Positions 8,109 through 16,410 are shown, counted from the stretch's first letter. The stretch is DNA of 64,000 bases from an uncultured Bacteroidales bacterium (GCA_902800215.1 CADCDS010000008.1:1-64000), one strand, 5' to 3'. Made by a program: numbers and translations. Notes: generated from the letters alone by a model not told the origin.

Positions 8109-8998
8109 GGAAACAAGATACAGTGTTGCGTGTGGCAGAGCCTGCGCAGTTAATGGACTTCCTCTTGGCAAAGATGGGAGGTATGGCGAAGTCGTCGGTG
8201 AAACAGTTATTGGGTCAACGGCGCGTGAAAGTAGGTAATGCGGTGCAGACACGTCACGATTTTGCGCTGAAGAGCGGCGATGTAGTGACGGTTAGTTCCG
8301 GAAGGGGCAACAGTCAGTTGACGCATCCGAAGCTGAAGATCGTGTATGAGGACGATGATCTGATCGTGGTTAATAAGCAGCCGGGACTGCTGACCGTTGC
8401 TGCCACACCGGGCAGTAGTGAGACCACGGCATTTTCTATCCTGCGCGCGTACGTTAAGAAACAGAACGCACGTGCGGGTATATATGTGGTACACCGGTTA
8501 GATAGAGAGACCAGCGGTTTGTTGGTTTTTGCACGGAGCGAAGAGTTGCAACATTACATGCGGGAATACTGGCGAGAGTTGGTACAAGAACGGACGTATA
8601 TCGCGTTGGCAGAAGGTGTGCTGAAACCGGCAGAAGGCAAGATCACGACGTGGCTGACGGAAGACAAGCGCAATGCGGTGGTTTATTCGTCGCCGGTGGA
8701 CGACGGAGGCGATATCGCCATTACCAATTATAAGACTTTGAGGACCTCAGCAGACGGACAGTATTCGTTGGTAGAGTTGCATTTGGAGACCGGAAGAACG
8801 AATCAGATTCGTGTGCATTTGGCAAGCAAGGGATGTCCGGTAGTGGGTGACCGCAAATATGGTCATGGAAACGAGAGTAGTCCAATAGACAGATTATGTC
8901 TGCATGCGAAGGTGCTGGCATTTATCCATCCCGTGACGGAGAAGACGGTTCGTTTTGAAAGTCCGGTTCCGAAAGAATTTAATAGAGTGTTACTATGA
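8102..8998 (+). CDS. RluA-family RNA pseudouridine synthase
   Basis: Isomerises uridine to pseudouridine in rRNA (RluC/RluD class) or tRNA. An S4 RNA-binding domain (about 15-75, SSVKQLLGQRRVKVGNAV) precedes the catalytic domain. The active-site motif HRLDRETSGLLVFAR (about 130-144) holds the catalytic Asp, and GRTNQIRVHLASKGCPVVGD (around 227-246) is the second family signature. 298 residues fits the family. The start codon lies inside a GTTAAA word repeat. The stop overlaps the next start as ATGA. Which position it modifies cannot be told from sequence. Confidence 0.94.
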   Translation: MVRKQDTVLRVAEPAQLMDFLLAKMGGMAKSSVKQLLGQRRVKVGNAVQTRHDFALKSGDVVTVSSGRGNSQLTHPKLKIVYEDDDLIVVNKQPGLLTVAATPGSSETTAFSILRAYVKKQNARAGIYVVHRLDRETSGLLVFARSEELQHYMREYWRELVQERTYIALAEGVLKPAEGKITTWLTEDKRNAVVYSSPVDDGGDIAITNYKTLRTSADGQYSLVELHLETGRTNQIRVHLASKGCPVVGDRKYGHGNESSPIDRLCLHAKVLAFIHPVTEKTVRFESPVPKEFNRVLL

Positions 8999-10317
8999 GA
9001 TACTTAAGCTATTGGCTATTAGCTATTAGCCTTCTTTTAGCGATGTCAACAGAGGCAGCCAAGCGGAAGGTACACACGATCGGTGACAGTACGATGTCGG
9101 AGTATAAGCCGGCTGCGACACCCAAGCGCGGTTGGGGAATGTACTTACAGGCATTCTTTAATGCCGATTCGGTGGAGGTCAATAACCGTGGTAAGAGCGG
9201 CGCAAGTACGCGTACGTTCTATGAGACGGAGAACTTATGGCCGAGTGTAAAACAACAGATGAAGGCGGGGGACTACCTGATTATTCAGTTTGCGCACAAT
9301 GATGAGAAATGCAAGGGAGAGGATGTGTATGTAGAGAATGCGAGACTACGTGCGTTAGGTCAGGATACTATCACGGACATGCGCGGTACCGATCCGAATA
9401 CGACGTATAAGGAATATCTGCGAAAATATGTAAACGAGGCACGGGAGATGGGTGTAACTCCTGTTTTGATGTCCCCGATCTGCCGGGCGTATTTTAAGAA
9501 TGGCAAGATCAATGACGAAGGCCGGCATGTATTGGCAGAGGACAAGAATTATGTCCGTTCGATGCGTGAAGTGGCAGAAGAGATGAACGTGCCGTTCTTG
9601 GATATGACAACGGCCAGCTGTGCGCTTTATGAGACGCGTGGTAAAGAGTTTTGCATGGCGCATTACTTCAACTGTGGTGATAAAACCCATACTTCTGCAC
9701 AAGGAGGAATGGCCATTTCCACGTTAGCCTATACCCTCATTTTGGAAGCTCGTAATATAGAGCTGCGCCTTTGGACAGATCTGCCGAGCGAAGAAGAAGT
9801 GGAAGCCTATGCGCAAGCCATTGAGGAAAAAGGCAAGAAAGCGGCGTTTGAGGCGAAAGGAACGCCGTTTACATTGGAGATTGGAGATTGGAGATTGGAG
9901 AATTTAGAGAAAGAGAAAGGCGGATTTGTTCCCGTAGGAGGATTATGGCCGGCAGGAGAGATCGATGAGGTGGCGAATCGGTATATCGAATATACAATCG
10001 CTGCAGAGAAGAAGAAGAAAGGATTGGTTATAGAAACGATCACTGTTCCGGTTCGAGGCAAAGGCGGTGATGGAATGAATATTCATATCAACTACGGTTT
10101 TGGGGATAGTTTTCGTGACGTAACAACGATCTATGAGAACACGGCATTACCGAAAAACAAGTGGTTGACCGTGACATTGGATCAACCAATCTTAGTTCCG
10201 GCAGGTGAGACATTGCATATCCGGATCTTGCCTTGGTATGATTCGAACGGGAAACCGCAAGGAAAGAAAATTTTAGAGATCGGTGAGATGAAAGTGACCG
10301 GAAAGAAATTAAAATGA
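8995..10317 (+). CDS. GDSL/SGNH esterase, rhamnogalacturonan acetylesterase-like (CE12)
   Basis: A 440-residue exported esterase. The SGNH blocks are GDSTM (about 31, Ser nucleophile), NRGKSGAST (oxyanion Gly), FAHNDEK (about 98-104, Asn) and DKTHTS (about 228, Asp-His), the arrangement of CE12 rhamnogalacturonan acetylesterases. A C-terminal beta-rich extension of about 170 residues is not part of the minimal family. The hydrophobic core of the signal peptide (SYWLLAISLLLA) is encoded by copies of GCTATTGGCTATTAGC, the same word seen between genes elsewhere, and a second insert (GGAGATT x4, residues about 293-302) interrupts the region between the domains. Pectin side-chain deacetylation is the likely role. 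Start overlaps the previous stop (ATGA). Confidence 0.85.
   Translation: MRYLSYWLLAISLLLAMSTEAAKRKVHTIGDSTMSEYKPAATPKRGWGMYLQAFFNADSVEVNNRGKSGASTRTFYETENLWPSVKQQMKAGDYLIIQFAHNDEKCKGEDVYVENARLRALGQDTITDMRGTDPNTTYKEYLRKYVNEAREMGVTPVLMSPICRAYFKNGKINDEGRHVLAEDKNYVRSMREVAEEMNVPFLDMTTASCALYETRGKEFCMAHYFNCGDKTHTSAQGGMAISTLAYTLILEARNIELRLWTDLPSEEEVEAYAQAIEEKGKKAAFEAKGTPFTLEIGDWRLENLEKEKGGFVPVGGLWPAGEIDEVANRYIEYTIAAEKKKKGLVIETITVPVRGKGGDGMNIHINYGFGDSFRDVTTIYENTALPKNKWLTVTLDQPILVPAGETLHIRILPWYDSNGKPQGKKILEIGEMKVTGKKLK
9004..9033. repeat. GCTATTGGCTATTAGC word repeat forming a signal peptide
   Basis: Three copies of (AG)CTATT(G/A)GC directly encode the hydrophobic core of the GDSL esterase signal peptide. 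Confidence 0.85.
9873..9901. repeat. GGAGATT word repeat inside the esterase gene
   Basis: TTGGAGA repeated four times, in frame (encodes LEIGDWRLE). The same word appears in four other places, two of them also coding. Confidence 0.85.
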
Positions 10318-10323
10318 GAGCAA

Positions 10324-10353
10324 CAATAAAAGCCACCCGAAAAGGTGGCTTTT
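10324..10353. terminator. Bidirectional terminator
   Basis: Stem ATAAAAGCCACC / GGTGGCTTTTAT with a 6-nt loop, between the convergent esterase and exbD genes; A- and T-rich arms allow use on both strands. Confidence 0.9.
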
Positions 10354-10375
10354 ATTTGGATGTATCTTCGGTTGA

Positions 10376-10852
10376 TTATAAACCGTTGGTACGTTGAGTT
10401 GCAGAATAACTGATCTTCAAAGCATATGCACGGCGCAGTTCCTGCTTGATCTCCGTGATGACACCCATGCGGGTCTCTTTATCTGCTTTGATAGAAACGG
10501 TTAACTTACCCTGCTCGTCCTCTTTCATAGCCGAACGCTCGTTGATGATATAATCACCGATCTCATTGGCTTCCGCAAACTGGTCATCCAACTGGATACG
10601 CGTATCGGTACCGAATTGCTTCACGTACTGATCGGTCGGTTTACCAACATAGATATAGCGCACAAGGCTCTTTTTCTCCAGTTTGGTAAGTTCCGAAGCC
10701 TGCGGACTATTGGAGCAGGTTACCTTATAGCTGACCTCTTTCATTGACGTAACGGACATGAAGAAGAAGAGCAGCATGAAGATAATATCAGGGAGAGACG
10801 ACGTATTGAGCGCCGGCATCTCACGTTTGTCATTTCTACGTATCTTAGCCAT
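10376..10852 (-). CDS. ExbD/TolR-family biopolymer transport protein
   Basis: A 158-residue protein with one N-terminal membrane helix (SLPDIIFMLLFFFMSVT, about 17-33) whose Asp is the proton-relay residue of the ExbD/TolR family, and a periplasmic domain behind it. With ExbB it uses the proton gradient to energise TonB-dependent outer membrane transport or envelope constriction. It is the last of four genes in a minus-strand operon and starts 1 nt after the first exbD stop. Paired, diverged exbD genes behind one exbB are usual in Bacteroidales. No tonB is adjacent. Confidence 0.92.
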   Translation of the reverse strand: MAKIRRNDKREMPALNTSSLPDIIFMLLFFFMSVTSMKEVSYKVTCSNSPQASELTKLEKKSLVRYIYVGKPTDQYVKQFGTDTRIQLDDQFAEANEIGDYIINERSAMKEDEQGKLTVSIKADKETRMGVITEIKQELRRAYALKISYSATQRTNGL

Positions 10853-10853
10853 A

Positions 10854-11456
10854 TCAATTACCGTAATTTTTAGGTTCAGCCTCCGAAATCTTCTGAGGAT
10901 AAATCTTCTGAATTAACTTCTGTTGATCCTCTTCGAGTTCGTTGTAACTCTTGTGATAAAACTCAAGCGCACATTCGTTACGCACTTCATTATACGCCGC
11001 TACGAGTTCGTTCTGAACATCGAGATAAGCCTGATACTGGGTATCAACGTCATTCTGTACCGAGATGACGTGCTCTTTCGTATATTCCATCTCTCCGAAA
11101 GGACCGCCGAAATCCTCGCGAACGAGTTTCGGTAAGTGTGCCTTGTTTTGCGGGTTCAAGATGAACTCTTTAGCCTTTGCTTTCAGGTCTCTGATATCGA
11201 TTTCCTGCAAATCGCCCATTTCCATCGAACCGTCACGATAGGTGACCTGGTTTCTGGAGTTAATCTTAACAATCAACAGGTTACGTTTATTGATATCCTG
11301 ATCCGCTTTTTCCTGATTAGGCGGAATAGGCGCAGGCAGACGGCGAGCCAATCCCTGGTTCACATCCATAGATGTGGTGACCAAGAAGAAAATCAGCAAC
11401 AGGAACGAAATATCGGCCATGGAGCTTGCATTGATCTGTGGGATTTTCTTTGCCAT
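10854..11456 (-). CDS. ExbD/TolR-family protein, longer paralogue
   Basis: A 200-residue ExbD-type protein. The helix ASSMADISFLLLIFFLVTTSM (about 11-31) carries the conserved Asp; the remaining 165 residues are periplasmic and longer than the usual ExbD domain, with a charged stretch near 55-75 and a helical C-terminal part. Sits between the 169-codon membrane gene and the shorter exbD in the ExbB operon, 12 bp after the former. Likely forms a heteromeric stator with its neighbour. Exact outer-membrane client unknown. Confidence 0.92.
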   Translation of the reverse strand: MAKKIPQINASSMADISFLLLIFFLVTTSMDVNQGLARRLPAPIPPNQEKADQDINKRNLLIVKINSRNQVTYRDGSMEMGDLQEIDIRDLKAKAKEFILNPQNKAHLPKLVREDFGGPFGEMEYTKEHVISVQNDVDTQYQAYLDVQNELVAAYNEVRNECALEFYHKSYNELEEDQQKLIQKIYPQKISEAEPKNYGN

Positions 11457-11468
11457 AATAAATGTGAT

Positions 11469-11951
11469 TTACTTAAGTCGCTTAGTATAAATATATCCGC
11501 CTAACATAGTCAGGAGCGTAGCGCCGAGGAGGGTGTAGCACAGATAGATAACCATATCCGAAGCTTTTGCCCAGAAACCTACGTTATCATGTCCTTCGTA
11601 TCCGGTAATGTTAATCTCCTTGCTGCTACCAAGCATCCAGCAAACGAATACAAGGGCAACGAAGCCAAGGATGACGCAGAGGATCGTGATTGCTTTGCGG
11701 CGATTAAATCTCCACATATTTGCATAAGCAATGGATGCAGCTACGAGCGTGATGATCACAACGATTCCGGTAAGGATATACACCCAGATGAGGAAGAGAT
11801 CCGTAAACCGAGGTATTGCTAACTCGTCACCCGCCACCTTATGCGTAATGCCTTCCAAGTTGCCGCCGAAGTAGAACATCACAGCGAAGATGATGCCCAA
11901 CACGATCAGCGCCAGAAGAGCGATTTTGGGTATTAATTTATAGTTTTTCAT
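11469..11951 (-). CDS. Hypothetical membrane protein of the exbB-exbD operon
   Basis: Unrecognised family. The ATG at 11951 (MKNYKLIPKIALLALIVLG) is preferred to one 27 nt upstream because it gives a standard start to the first helix. Four hydrophobic segments are visible (about residues 8-28, 50-75, 85-105, 130-150) with a polar loop of about 25 residues after the first. The position between exbB and exbD is a recurring one in Bacteroidales, which suggests an accessory to the proton-driven complex; this is an inference from context only. Confidence 0.75.
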   Translation of the reverse strand: MKNYKLIPKIALLALIVLGIIFAVMFYFGGNLEGITHKVAGDELAIPRFTDLFLIWVYILTGIVVIITLVAASIAYANMWRFNRRKAITILCVILGFVALVFVCWMLGSSKEINITGYEGHDNVGFWAKASDMVIYLCYTLLGATLLTMLGGYIYTKRLK

Positions 11952-11979
11952 ATTGCTCAGAATTGTTTTGTTAAACAAT

Positions 11980-12004
11980 AGCTATTAGCAGTCTGCTATT
12001 AGCT
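11980..12004. repeat. GCTATTAGC word repeat
   Basis: Two copies of GCTATTAGC separated by AGTCT between exbB and the next gene, reaching into the exbB stop codon. Confidence 0.7.
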
Positions 12005-12858
12005 TATTTCTTTTTCTGGGCAGCGTCGTACTCTACTACGATATCGAGCAGGCTAATCGAGCTGTCCTCCATTTCATTCACCAGACCCTCAATGAGGCTG
12101 AGAATGTAGTTGTAGAACAACTGCAGAACAATAGCAATAATCAAACCGAGCAATGTGGTCAACAGAGCGACCTTGATACCACCTGCAACAACCTGAGCGG
12201 AGATATCACCTACTTGTTGAATCTTATCGAACGCCTCGATCATACCGATGATGGTACCCAAGAAACCGAGAGACGGAGCGATAGAGATGAAGAGGGAGAT
12301 CCAAGAGAGGTTCTTCTCCAAAAGACCGAGCTGAACGCCACCATAGCTGGAAACGGTCTTCTCTACAACTTCGATACCCTCGTCATAGCGGCTAAGACCC
12401 TGGAAGAAAATAGCAGCTACCGGTCCACGAGTATTACGGCATACTTCCAAAGCAGCCTCGATGCCACCCTCTTTCAATGCCAACTCAATTTTCTCGAGAA
12501 GCGCTTTAGTGTTCGTCTTGCTGAGCGACAGATAGATAATACGCTCGATACAGAGAGCCAAACCAAAGATTAAGGTTACAAGCGTCAGTGCCATAAACGG
12601 AGCACCACCCTCGATAAACTTCGTCTTCAATGTTTTGTGAAGTGCAGCCAAACCACCGGGTTCTTTGTCAGCAGCAGCGATTTCCTGGATGTCTTCGTCC
12701 GTTACATCTTCTTCTACTACGAGAGCCTCGTCAGCAGCATTTTCATCTACTTGTTCAACAGCAGCTTCTGCGGGAGCAGCTGCATCTTGTGCCATTACTG
12801 CGGCGCTGCCGAAAGTCAGCATTGCCAGCACTGTAAGGGTTGCAAATACTTTTTTCAT
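12004..12858 (-). CDS. ExbB/MotA/TolQ-family proton channel protein
   Basis: The 284-residue ExbB homologue forms the pentameric inner-membrane channel around an ExbD dimer. It has a cleavable-looking signal peptide (to about residue 23, AVMAQ), then an acidic Ala/Glu/Asp-rich periplasmic stretch of about 45 residues, and the MotA_ExbB domain from about 80 on, with three helices and the conserved SLGFLGTIIGMIEAF motif. Acidic insertions before the first channel helix are common in this phylum. First gene of the exbB-hyp-exbD-exbD operon. It starts 49 nt downstream of tRNA-Ser(GGA) with no terminator or clear promoter in the gap, so both may share the tRNA promoter. Confidence 0.93.
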   Translation of the reverse strand: MKKVFATLTVLAMLTFGSAAVMAQDAAAPAEAAVEQVDENAADEALVVEEDVTDEDIQEIAAADKEPGGLAALHKTLKTKFIEGGAPFMALTLVTLIFGLALCIERIIYLSLSKTNTKALLEKIELALKEGGIEAALEVCRNTRGPVAAIFFQGLSRYDEGIEVVEKTVSSYGGVQLGLLEKNLSWISLFISIAPSLGFLGTIIGMIEAFDKIQQVGDISAQVVAGGIKVALLTTLLGLIIAIVLQLFYNYILSLIEGLVNEMEDSSISLLDIVVEYDAAQKKK

Positions 12859-12906
12859 GAGATAAAATGTTAATTAAGTTAATTTTGTATTCTAATTTAA
12901 AGTTTG

Positions 12907-12994
12907 CGGAGAGACGGGGATTCGAACCCCGGAAACCCTTTTGGAGTTTACACGCTTTCCAGGCGTGCCTCTTCAACCACTCGAGCATCTCTCC
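12907..12994 (-). tRNA. tRNA-Ser(GGA)
   Basis: Class II tRNA of 88 nt: acceptor GGAGAGA / TCTCTCC with G73, anticodon loop CTGGAAA (anticodon GGA), long variable arm, T-arm GGGGTTCGAATCCCC. The 3' CCA is not encoded. Confidence 0.97.
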
Positions 12995-13028
12995 TTCGCT
13001 TTTTAGGCGTTATTTTCAATATCGGCTA

Positions 13029-13060
13029 CAAAATTACTGCTTTTTTTTGACATACGCAAG
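13029..13060 (-). promoter_or_regulatory. Promoter of tRNA-Ser(GGA)
   Basis: Minus strand: CTTG at 13057-13060, 20-nt spacer, TAATTTTG at 13029-13036. Possibly also serves exbB. Confidence 0.75.
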
Positions 13061-13079
13061 TTTTTGAGCATTTTTTTCG

Positions 13080-13865
13080 TTATTTTATTTTAAAAAGTTG
13101 TTTTGCGTTCGAATTTGTTGCCATTATGACCGTTTCCAAGGTACAATTATAGACTTGTGCCAATCGTTCGGCGACATGAATCATAAACCGACTTTCATTC
13201 CTCTCTCCCCGATGCGGAACAGGAGCCATATAAGGTGCATCCGTCTCCAGCAGAAGACGATCCATCGGTACGACGTCTAATTTCTCCGCCAATTTGCTGT
13301 TTTTAAAAGTCAGCACACCACCAATGCCGATATAGAAACCCATCTTGAGAATTTCCTCCACCGTTTCCCGACTTCCGTTAAAACAATGGAAAACACCTTT
13401 TAATTGACGATTTGACGATGGACGATTTACTATTTCTTTTACTATGGAGAGAATATCCTCCGTCGCTTCACGGTTGTGCAAGATGACCGGTAAGTCTAAT
13501 TCTCGTGCTAAAAGGAGTTGTCTGCGAAGTACCTCTTGTTGCTCCGTTTTGTACGTTTTGTCCCAATAGTAATCGAGTCCTATTTCGCCGATAGCAACTA
13601 ATTCATCCTTGTGGGCACGAATAGCCTGTTCCACGATGGCAAGTTGTTCCTGCCAATCTGCTTTCACATCTTCCGGATGCAGTCCCAAAGCCGGATAGCA
13701 GTAACCGGGATGGGCATGACAAACATCCAAGACCGTCTTGATGGAAGCCGCATTGACTCCCGGAACGATCATCGCTTCTACTCCACTCTGCTGCTGACGT
13801 GCGATCACTTCTTCACGGTCGGCATCAAAAGCTTCTTCGTCTATATGGCAATGGGTATCGATCAT
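13080..13865 (-). CDS. tatD: TatD-family metal-dependent DNase
   Basis: A 261-residue TIM-barrel hydrolase of the TatD family (3'-5' exonuclease or deoxyribonuclease). Metal ligands are visible in DTHCHID (HxH, residues 3-9), GEIGLDYYW (Glu, about 92), LHNREA (His, about 131), FHCFNG (His, about 160) and LETDAPY (Asp, about 207). An insert VNRPSSNRQLKG near residue 146 is encoded by a GACGATTTGACGATGGACGA word repeat and falls in a loop. Third gene of the methyltransferase-queA-tatD set on the minus strand; the space to queA is only another copy of the same word. Confidence 0.93.
   Translation of the reverse strand: MIDTHCHIDEEAFDADREEVIARQQQSGVEAMIVPGVNAASIKTVLDVCHAHPGYCYPALGLHPEDVKADWQEQLAIVEQAIRAHKDELVAIGEIGLDYYWDKTYKTEQQEVLRRQLLLARELDLPVILHNREATEDILSIVKEIVNRPSSNRQLKGVFHCFNGSRETVEEILKMGFYIGIGGVLTFKNSKLAEKLDVVPMDRLLLETDAPYMAPVPHRGERNESRFMIHVAERLAQVYNCTLETVIMATNSNAKQLFKIK
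13402..13432. repeat. GACGATT word repeat inside tatD
   Basis: Three copies of (T/G)GACGAT in frame; encodes part of NRPSSNRQL. Confidence 0.8.
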
Positions 13866-13867
13866 AT

Positions 13868-15061
13868 TTACGATTTGACGATTGACGATTGACGATTAAG
13901 AATACTACTGTCGCCATAACTCAAAAAGCGGAAGTCATGACTCAAGGCGTAGTCATAAATGGTATGCCAATCCCCTCCTACGAAGGCACTTACCAATAGC
14001 AGCAAGGTGGATTGCGGTTGATGGAAATTGGTGATCAGTTGATCCACAAGACGGAATTGGTAGCCAGGCTTAATCATAATTTGGGTTTCTGCATGCAGTG
14101 TAGTTTGTTTCGTTGCATCCAAATAATCCAAGATTGCCTGAAGCGCGTCATATACAGATAAAGTATAGTCATTTTCGTAAGGTTCGAACTGTCCCACCGT
14201 CGCCTGATCCGGATGACAACCGATAAAATAAAGGCTTTCCAAGGTACGCATAGAGGTGGTACCCACCGCCACAATATGTCCGAGTTGGGTTTGGATATGT
14301 GCAATGGTTTCACGCGGCACCGCTATGATTTCGGTATGCATGGTATGCTCATTGGCATCGGCAGTCTTGACCGGAAGGAAAGTGCCGGCACCGACATGCA
14401 AAGTTACCTCATCGGTTTCAATTCCACGCGAACGGAGGTCATTGAGAACAGCGTCTGTGAAATGCAGACCGGCAGTAGGTGCGGCCACAGAACCTTTGAT
14501 ACGGGAATAAACCGTCTGGTAGGTTTTCAAATCAGACGCTTCGGTTTTACGATTCAAGTACGGAGGAATAGGCAGTTCACCGGCTGCATCCAAGATCTCC
14601 GCAAACGACACATTCGGTTCATCCCATGCAAAACGGACAGCAAATGTATTACCTAATGTTTGTTCTTTGTAGGCACGGAGAATAAAGTTACCAGCCTTCA
14701 GTTCTATCGGTTCGTCATGCCATTTCTTCACATTTCCCACCATACATTTCCATGTGCATCCGGTAGTAGAGCCCAACGAAAGTTGATAGTCATGGGGAGC
14801 AAGCGGCTCCAAACAGAAAACCTCAATACGTGCACCGGTAGGTTTATGGAATTCCAAACGCGCTTGAATCACACGCGTGTTATTATATATAAGGAGAGAA
14901 TGCGGTGCGATGTAATCGCCCACATTATAAAATCGGTCTTCAGTCACCTTACCGTCCCGATAGACCAGCAGCTTACTATGATCCCGTTCCGCCAAAGGAT
15001 ATTTGGCGATGCGTTCGTCCGGTAAAGGATAATTGTAATCAGCTATGTAGATAGGCTTCAT
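13868..15061 (-). CDS. queA: S-adenosylmethionine:tRNA ribosyltransferase-isomerase
   Basis: QueA transfers and rearranges the ribosyl group of SAM onto 7-aminomethyl-7-deazaguanine in tRNA, giving epoxyqueuosine. Recognisable: the N-terminal YPLAERDHSKLLVYR, the GSVAAPTAGLHFT motif (about residue 170), VGAGTFLPVK (about 202), the GTTSMRTLES block and YQFRLVDQLITNFHQPQSTLLLLVSA (the last part of the active site). 397 residues. ATG at 15061 is used; the longer frame adds an unrelated leader. The last dozen residues (SSILNRQSSIVKS) are encoded by a GACGATT word repeat that also fills the spacer to tatD, so this C terminus looks acquired. It overlaps the upstream methyltransferase by 23 bp. Confidence 0.95.
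   Translation of the reverse strand: MKPIYIADYNYPLPDERIAKYPLAERDHSKLLVYRDGKVTEDRFYNVGDYIAPHSLLIYNNTRVIQARLEFHKPTGARIEVFCLEPLAPHDYQLSLGSTTGCTWKCMVGNVKKWHDEPIELKAGNFILRAYKEQTLGNTFAVRFAWDEPNVSFAEILDAAGELPIPPYLNRKTEASDLKTYQTVYSRIKGSVAAPTAGLHFTDAVLNDLRSRGIETDEVTLHVGAGTFLPVKTADANEHTMHTEIIAVPRETIAHIQTQLGHIVAVGTTSMRTLESLYFIGCHPDQATVGQFEPYENDYTLSVYDALQAILDYLDATKQTTLHAETQIMIKPGYQFRLVDQLITNFHQPQSTLLLLVSAFVGGDWHTIYDYALSHDFRFLSYGDSSILNRQSSIVKS
13869..13899. repeat. GACGATT word repeat forming the queA C terminus
   Basis: Four copies of GACGATT, three of them contiguous, covering the end of queA and the spacer to tatD. Confidence 0.85.
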
Positions 15062-16220
15062 TTCTTTTCCCTTGAAAAAGGTCATATTTATTAAATTGGC
15101 AGTCGAGTTCTCCGTTAAGCAGATGAACTTTCTTGGAGGGCTTGAGTCCGATACACTTCATCGCTTCTACGTTCGATGATATGATCCATGCCGTTGCGCC
15201 GGTGAACTGATGTTTGAGCGTAGTACCGATGGCACTATAGAGATCTTCCATCTCTTTATTACTCTTGAGGCGTTCTCCATAGGGAGGGTTCATCATGACT
15301 AATGGCGAATGGTCGAATGGACGAATGGACGAAAGTTTCAGTTCCTCCATACGTACTTGCTTGAGTTCGATATCCTTCTGCACACCGGCTGACTTGATGT
15401 TTTTGGCAGCTTGTTGGATGGCGTAGAATGAAGCATCGGAACCGTAAATACGGTGTTCAAATTCCCGTTCGTGCGAATCATCGTTATAGATATCGTTCCA
15501 AAGGTCGGCATCGAAATCGGGCCATTTCTCAAAAGCATATGCTTGCCGGAAAACACCCGGCGCGATGTTACGAGCGATGAGCGCTGCTTCAATAAGAAGG
15601 GTTCCGGAACCGCACATGGGGTCATAGAAATCCGATTGGCCTTTCCACCCTGCCATCAGTAACATCCCGGCAGCCAGCACCTCACTGATGGGAGCTTCGG
15701 TCGTTGCGACACGGTAACCGCGTTTATGTAAACTTTCGCCGCTACTATCCAACGAAAGCGTCACCTGCTCGTTAGCAATGTGAATATTGATAAGCAAATC
15801 GGGATTATTCACCTGCACATTCGGCCGTTTGCCGGCACGTTCCTGCCAATAATCGACGATCGCATCTTTTACACGATAAGTAACAAAGCGGCTGTTTCGG
15901 AACGACTCGCTATAGACGATTGCATCGATAGCAAAGGACGAGTCCACTGTCATGTACTGCGACCAGTTGATCTTCTTCAGTTGCTCATACAGTGCATCGG
16001 TATCTTTGGCTTTGAACGAAGCGATAGGTACCAGAATACGAATAGCGGTGCGCAGACAGAAGTTAGCGCGATAAAGTAAAGCCTTGTCTCCTCGAAAAGA
16101 AACAGCACGACGTTCGAGTTGTACATCATTGACACCTAACTCGATTAATTCCTGTGCCAACACCTCTTCAAGGCCCTTAAATGTCTTGGCCAACATCAAA
16201 AAAGTAGCCTGTTGCTTCAT
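15039..16220 (-). CDS. THUMP-domain class I SAM RNA methyltransferase (RlmL N-half/TrmN-like)
   Basis: Predicted N2-guanine methyltransferase for 23S rRNA or tRNA. A THUMP RNA-binding domain (about 45-150) precedes the UPF0020 catalytic domain with DPMCGSGTLLIEA (SAM motif I, about 193) and MNPPYGERL (catalytic NPPY, about 303). 393 residues corresponds to the RlmL N-terminal half without the RlmK half. ATG at 16220 gives the family start MKQQATFLMLAKTFKGLEE. The stretch LSSIRPFDHSPLV is encoded by a GGACGAAT word repeat just before NPPY. First gene of the minus-strand trio with queA and tatD; it diverges from tRNA-Ser(UGA). Confidence 0.92.
   Translation of the reverse strand: MKQQATFLMLAKTFKGLEEVLAQELIELGVNDVQLERRAVSFRGDKALLYRANFCLRTAIRILVPIASFKAKDTDALYEQLKKINWSQYMTVDSSFAIDAIVYSESFRNSRFVTYRVKDAIVDYWQERAGKRPNVQVNNPDLLINIHIANEQVTLSLDSSGESLHKRGYRVATTEAPISEVLAAGMLLMAGWKGQSDFYDPMCGSGTLLIEAALIARNIAPGVFRQAYAFEKWPDFDADLWNDIYNDDSHEREFEHRIYGSDASFYAIQQAAKNIKSAGVQKDIELKQVRMEELKLSSIRPFDHSPLVMMNPPYGERLKSNKEMEDLYSAIGTTLKHQFTGATAWIISSNVEAMKCIGLKPSKKVHLLNGELDCQFNKYDLFQGKRNEAYLHS
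15300..15334. repeat. GGACGAAT word repeat inside the THUMP methyltransferase gene
   Basis: GAATGG(A/T)C repeated four times in frame, only a few codons from the catalytic NPPY motif. Confidence 0.8.
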
Positions 16221-16235
16221 TTTTTTGTCAAAATA

Positions 16236-16267
16236 TTTGGTCATGTCGATTTTTTGTAGTACCTTTG
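16236..16267 (+). promoter_or_regulatory. Promoter of tRNA-Ser(UGA)
   Basis: TTTG at 16236-16239, 20-nt spacer, TACCTTTG at 16260-16267, 13 nt before the tRNA. Confidence 0.85.
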
Positions 16268-16280
16268 CACCCGCTTTCGA

Positions 16281-16365
16281 GGAAAGATGGCAGAGTGGTC
16301 TATTGCGTCGGTCTTGAAAACCGAAGTACTGAAAGGTACCGGGGGTTCGAATCCCTCTCTTTCCG
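16281..16365 (+). tRNA. tRNA-Ser(UGA)
   Basis: Class II tRNA of 85 nt: acceptor GGAAAGA / TCTTTCC with G73, anticodon loop CTTGAAA (anticodon UGA), long variable arm GTACTGAAAGGTACC, T-loop TTCGAAT. CCA not encoded. Confidence 0.97.
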
Positions 16366-16373
16366 CTAAAATC

Positions 16374-16410
16374 AGTAGGAGCATCCTTAGTAGGTGCTCC
16401 TACTAATTTT
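16374..16410 (+). terminator. Terminator after tRNA-Ser(UGA)
   Basis: Perfect 10-bp stem AGTAGGAGCA / TGCTCCTACT with an 11-nt loop, followed by AATTTT. Confidence 0.9.
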
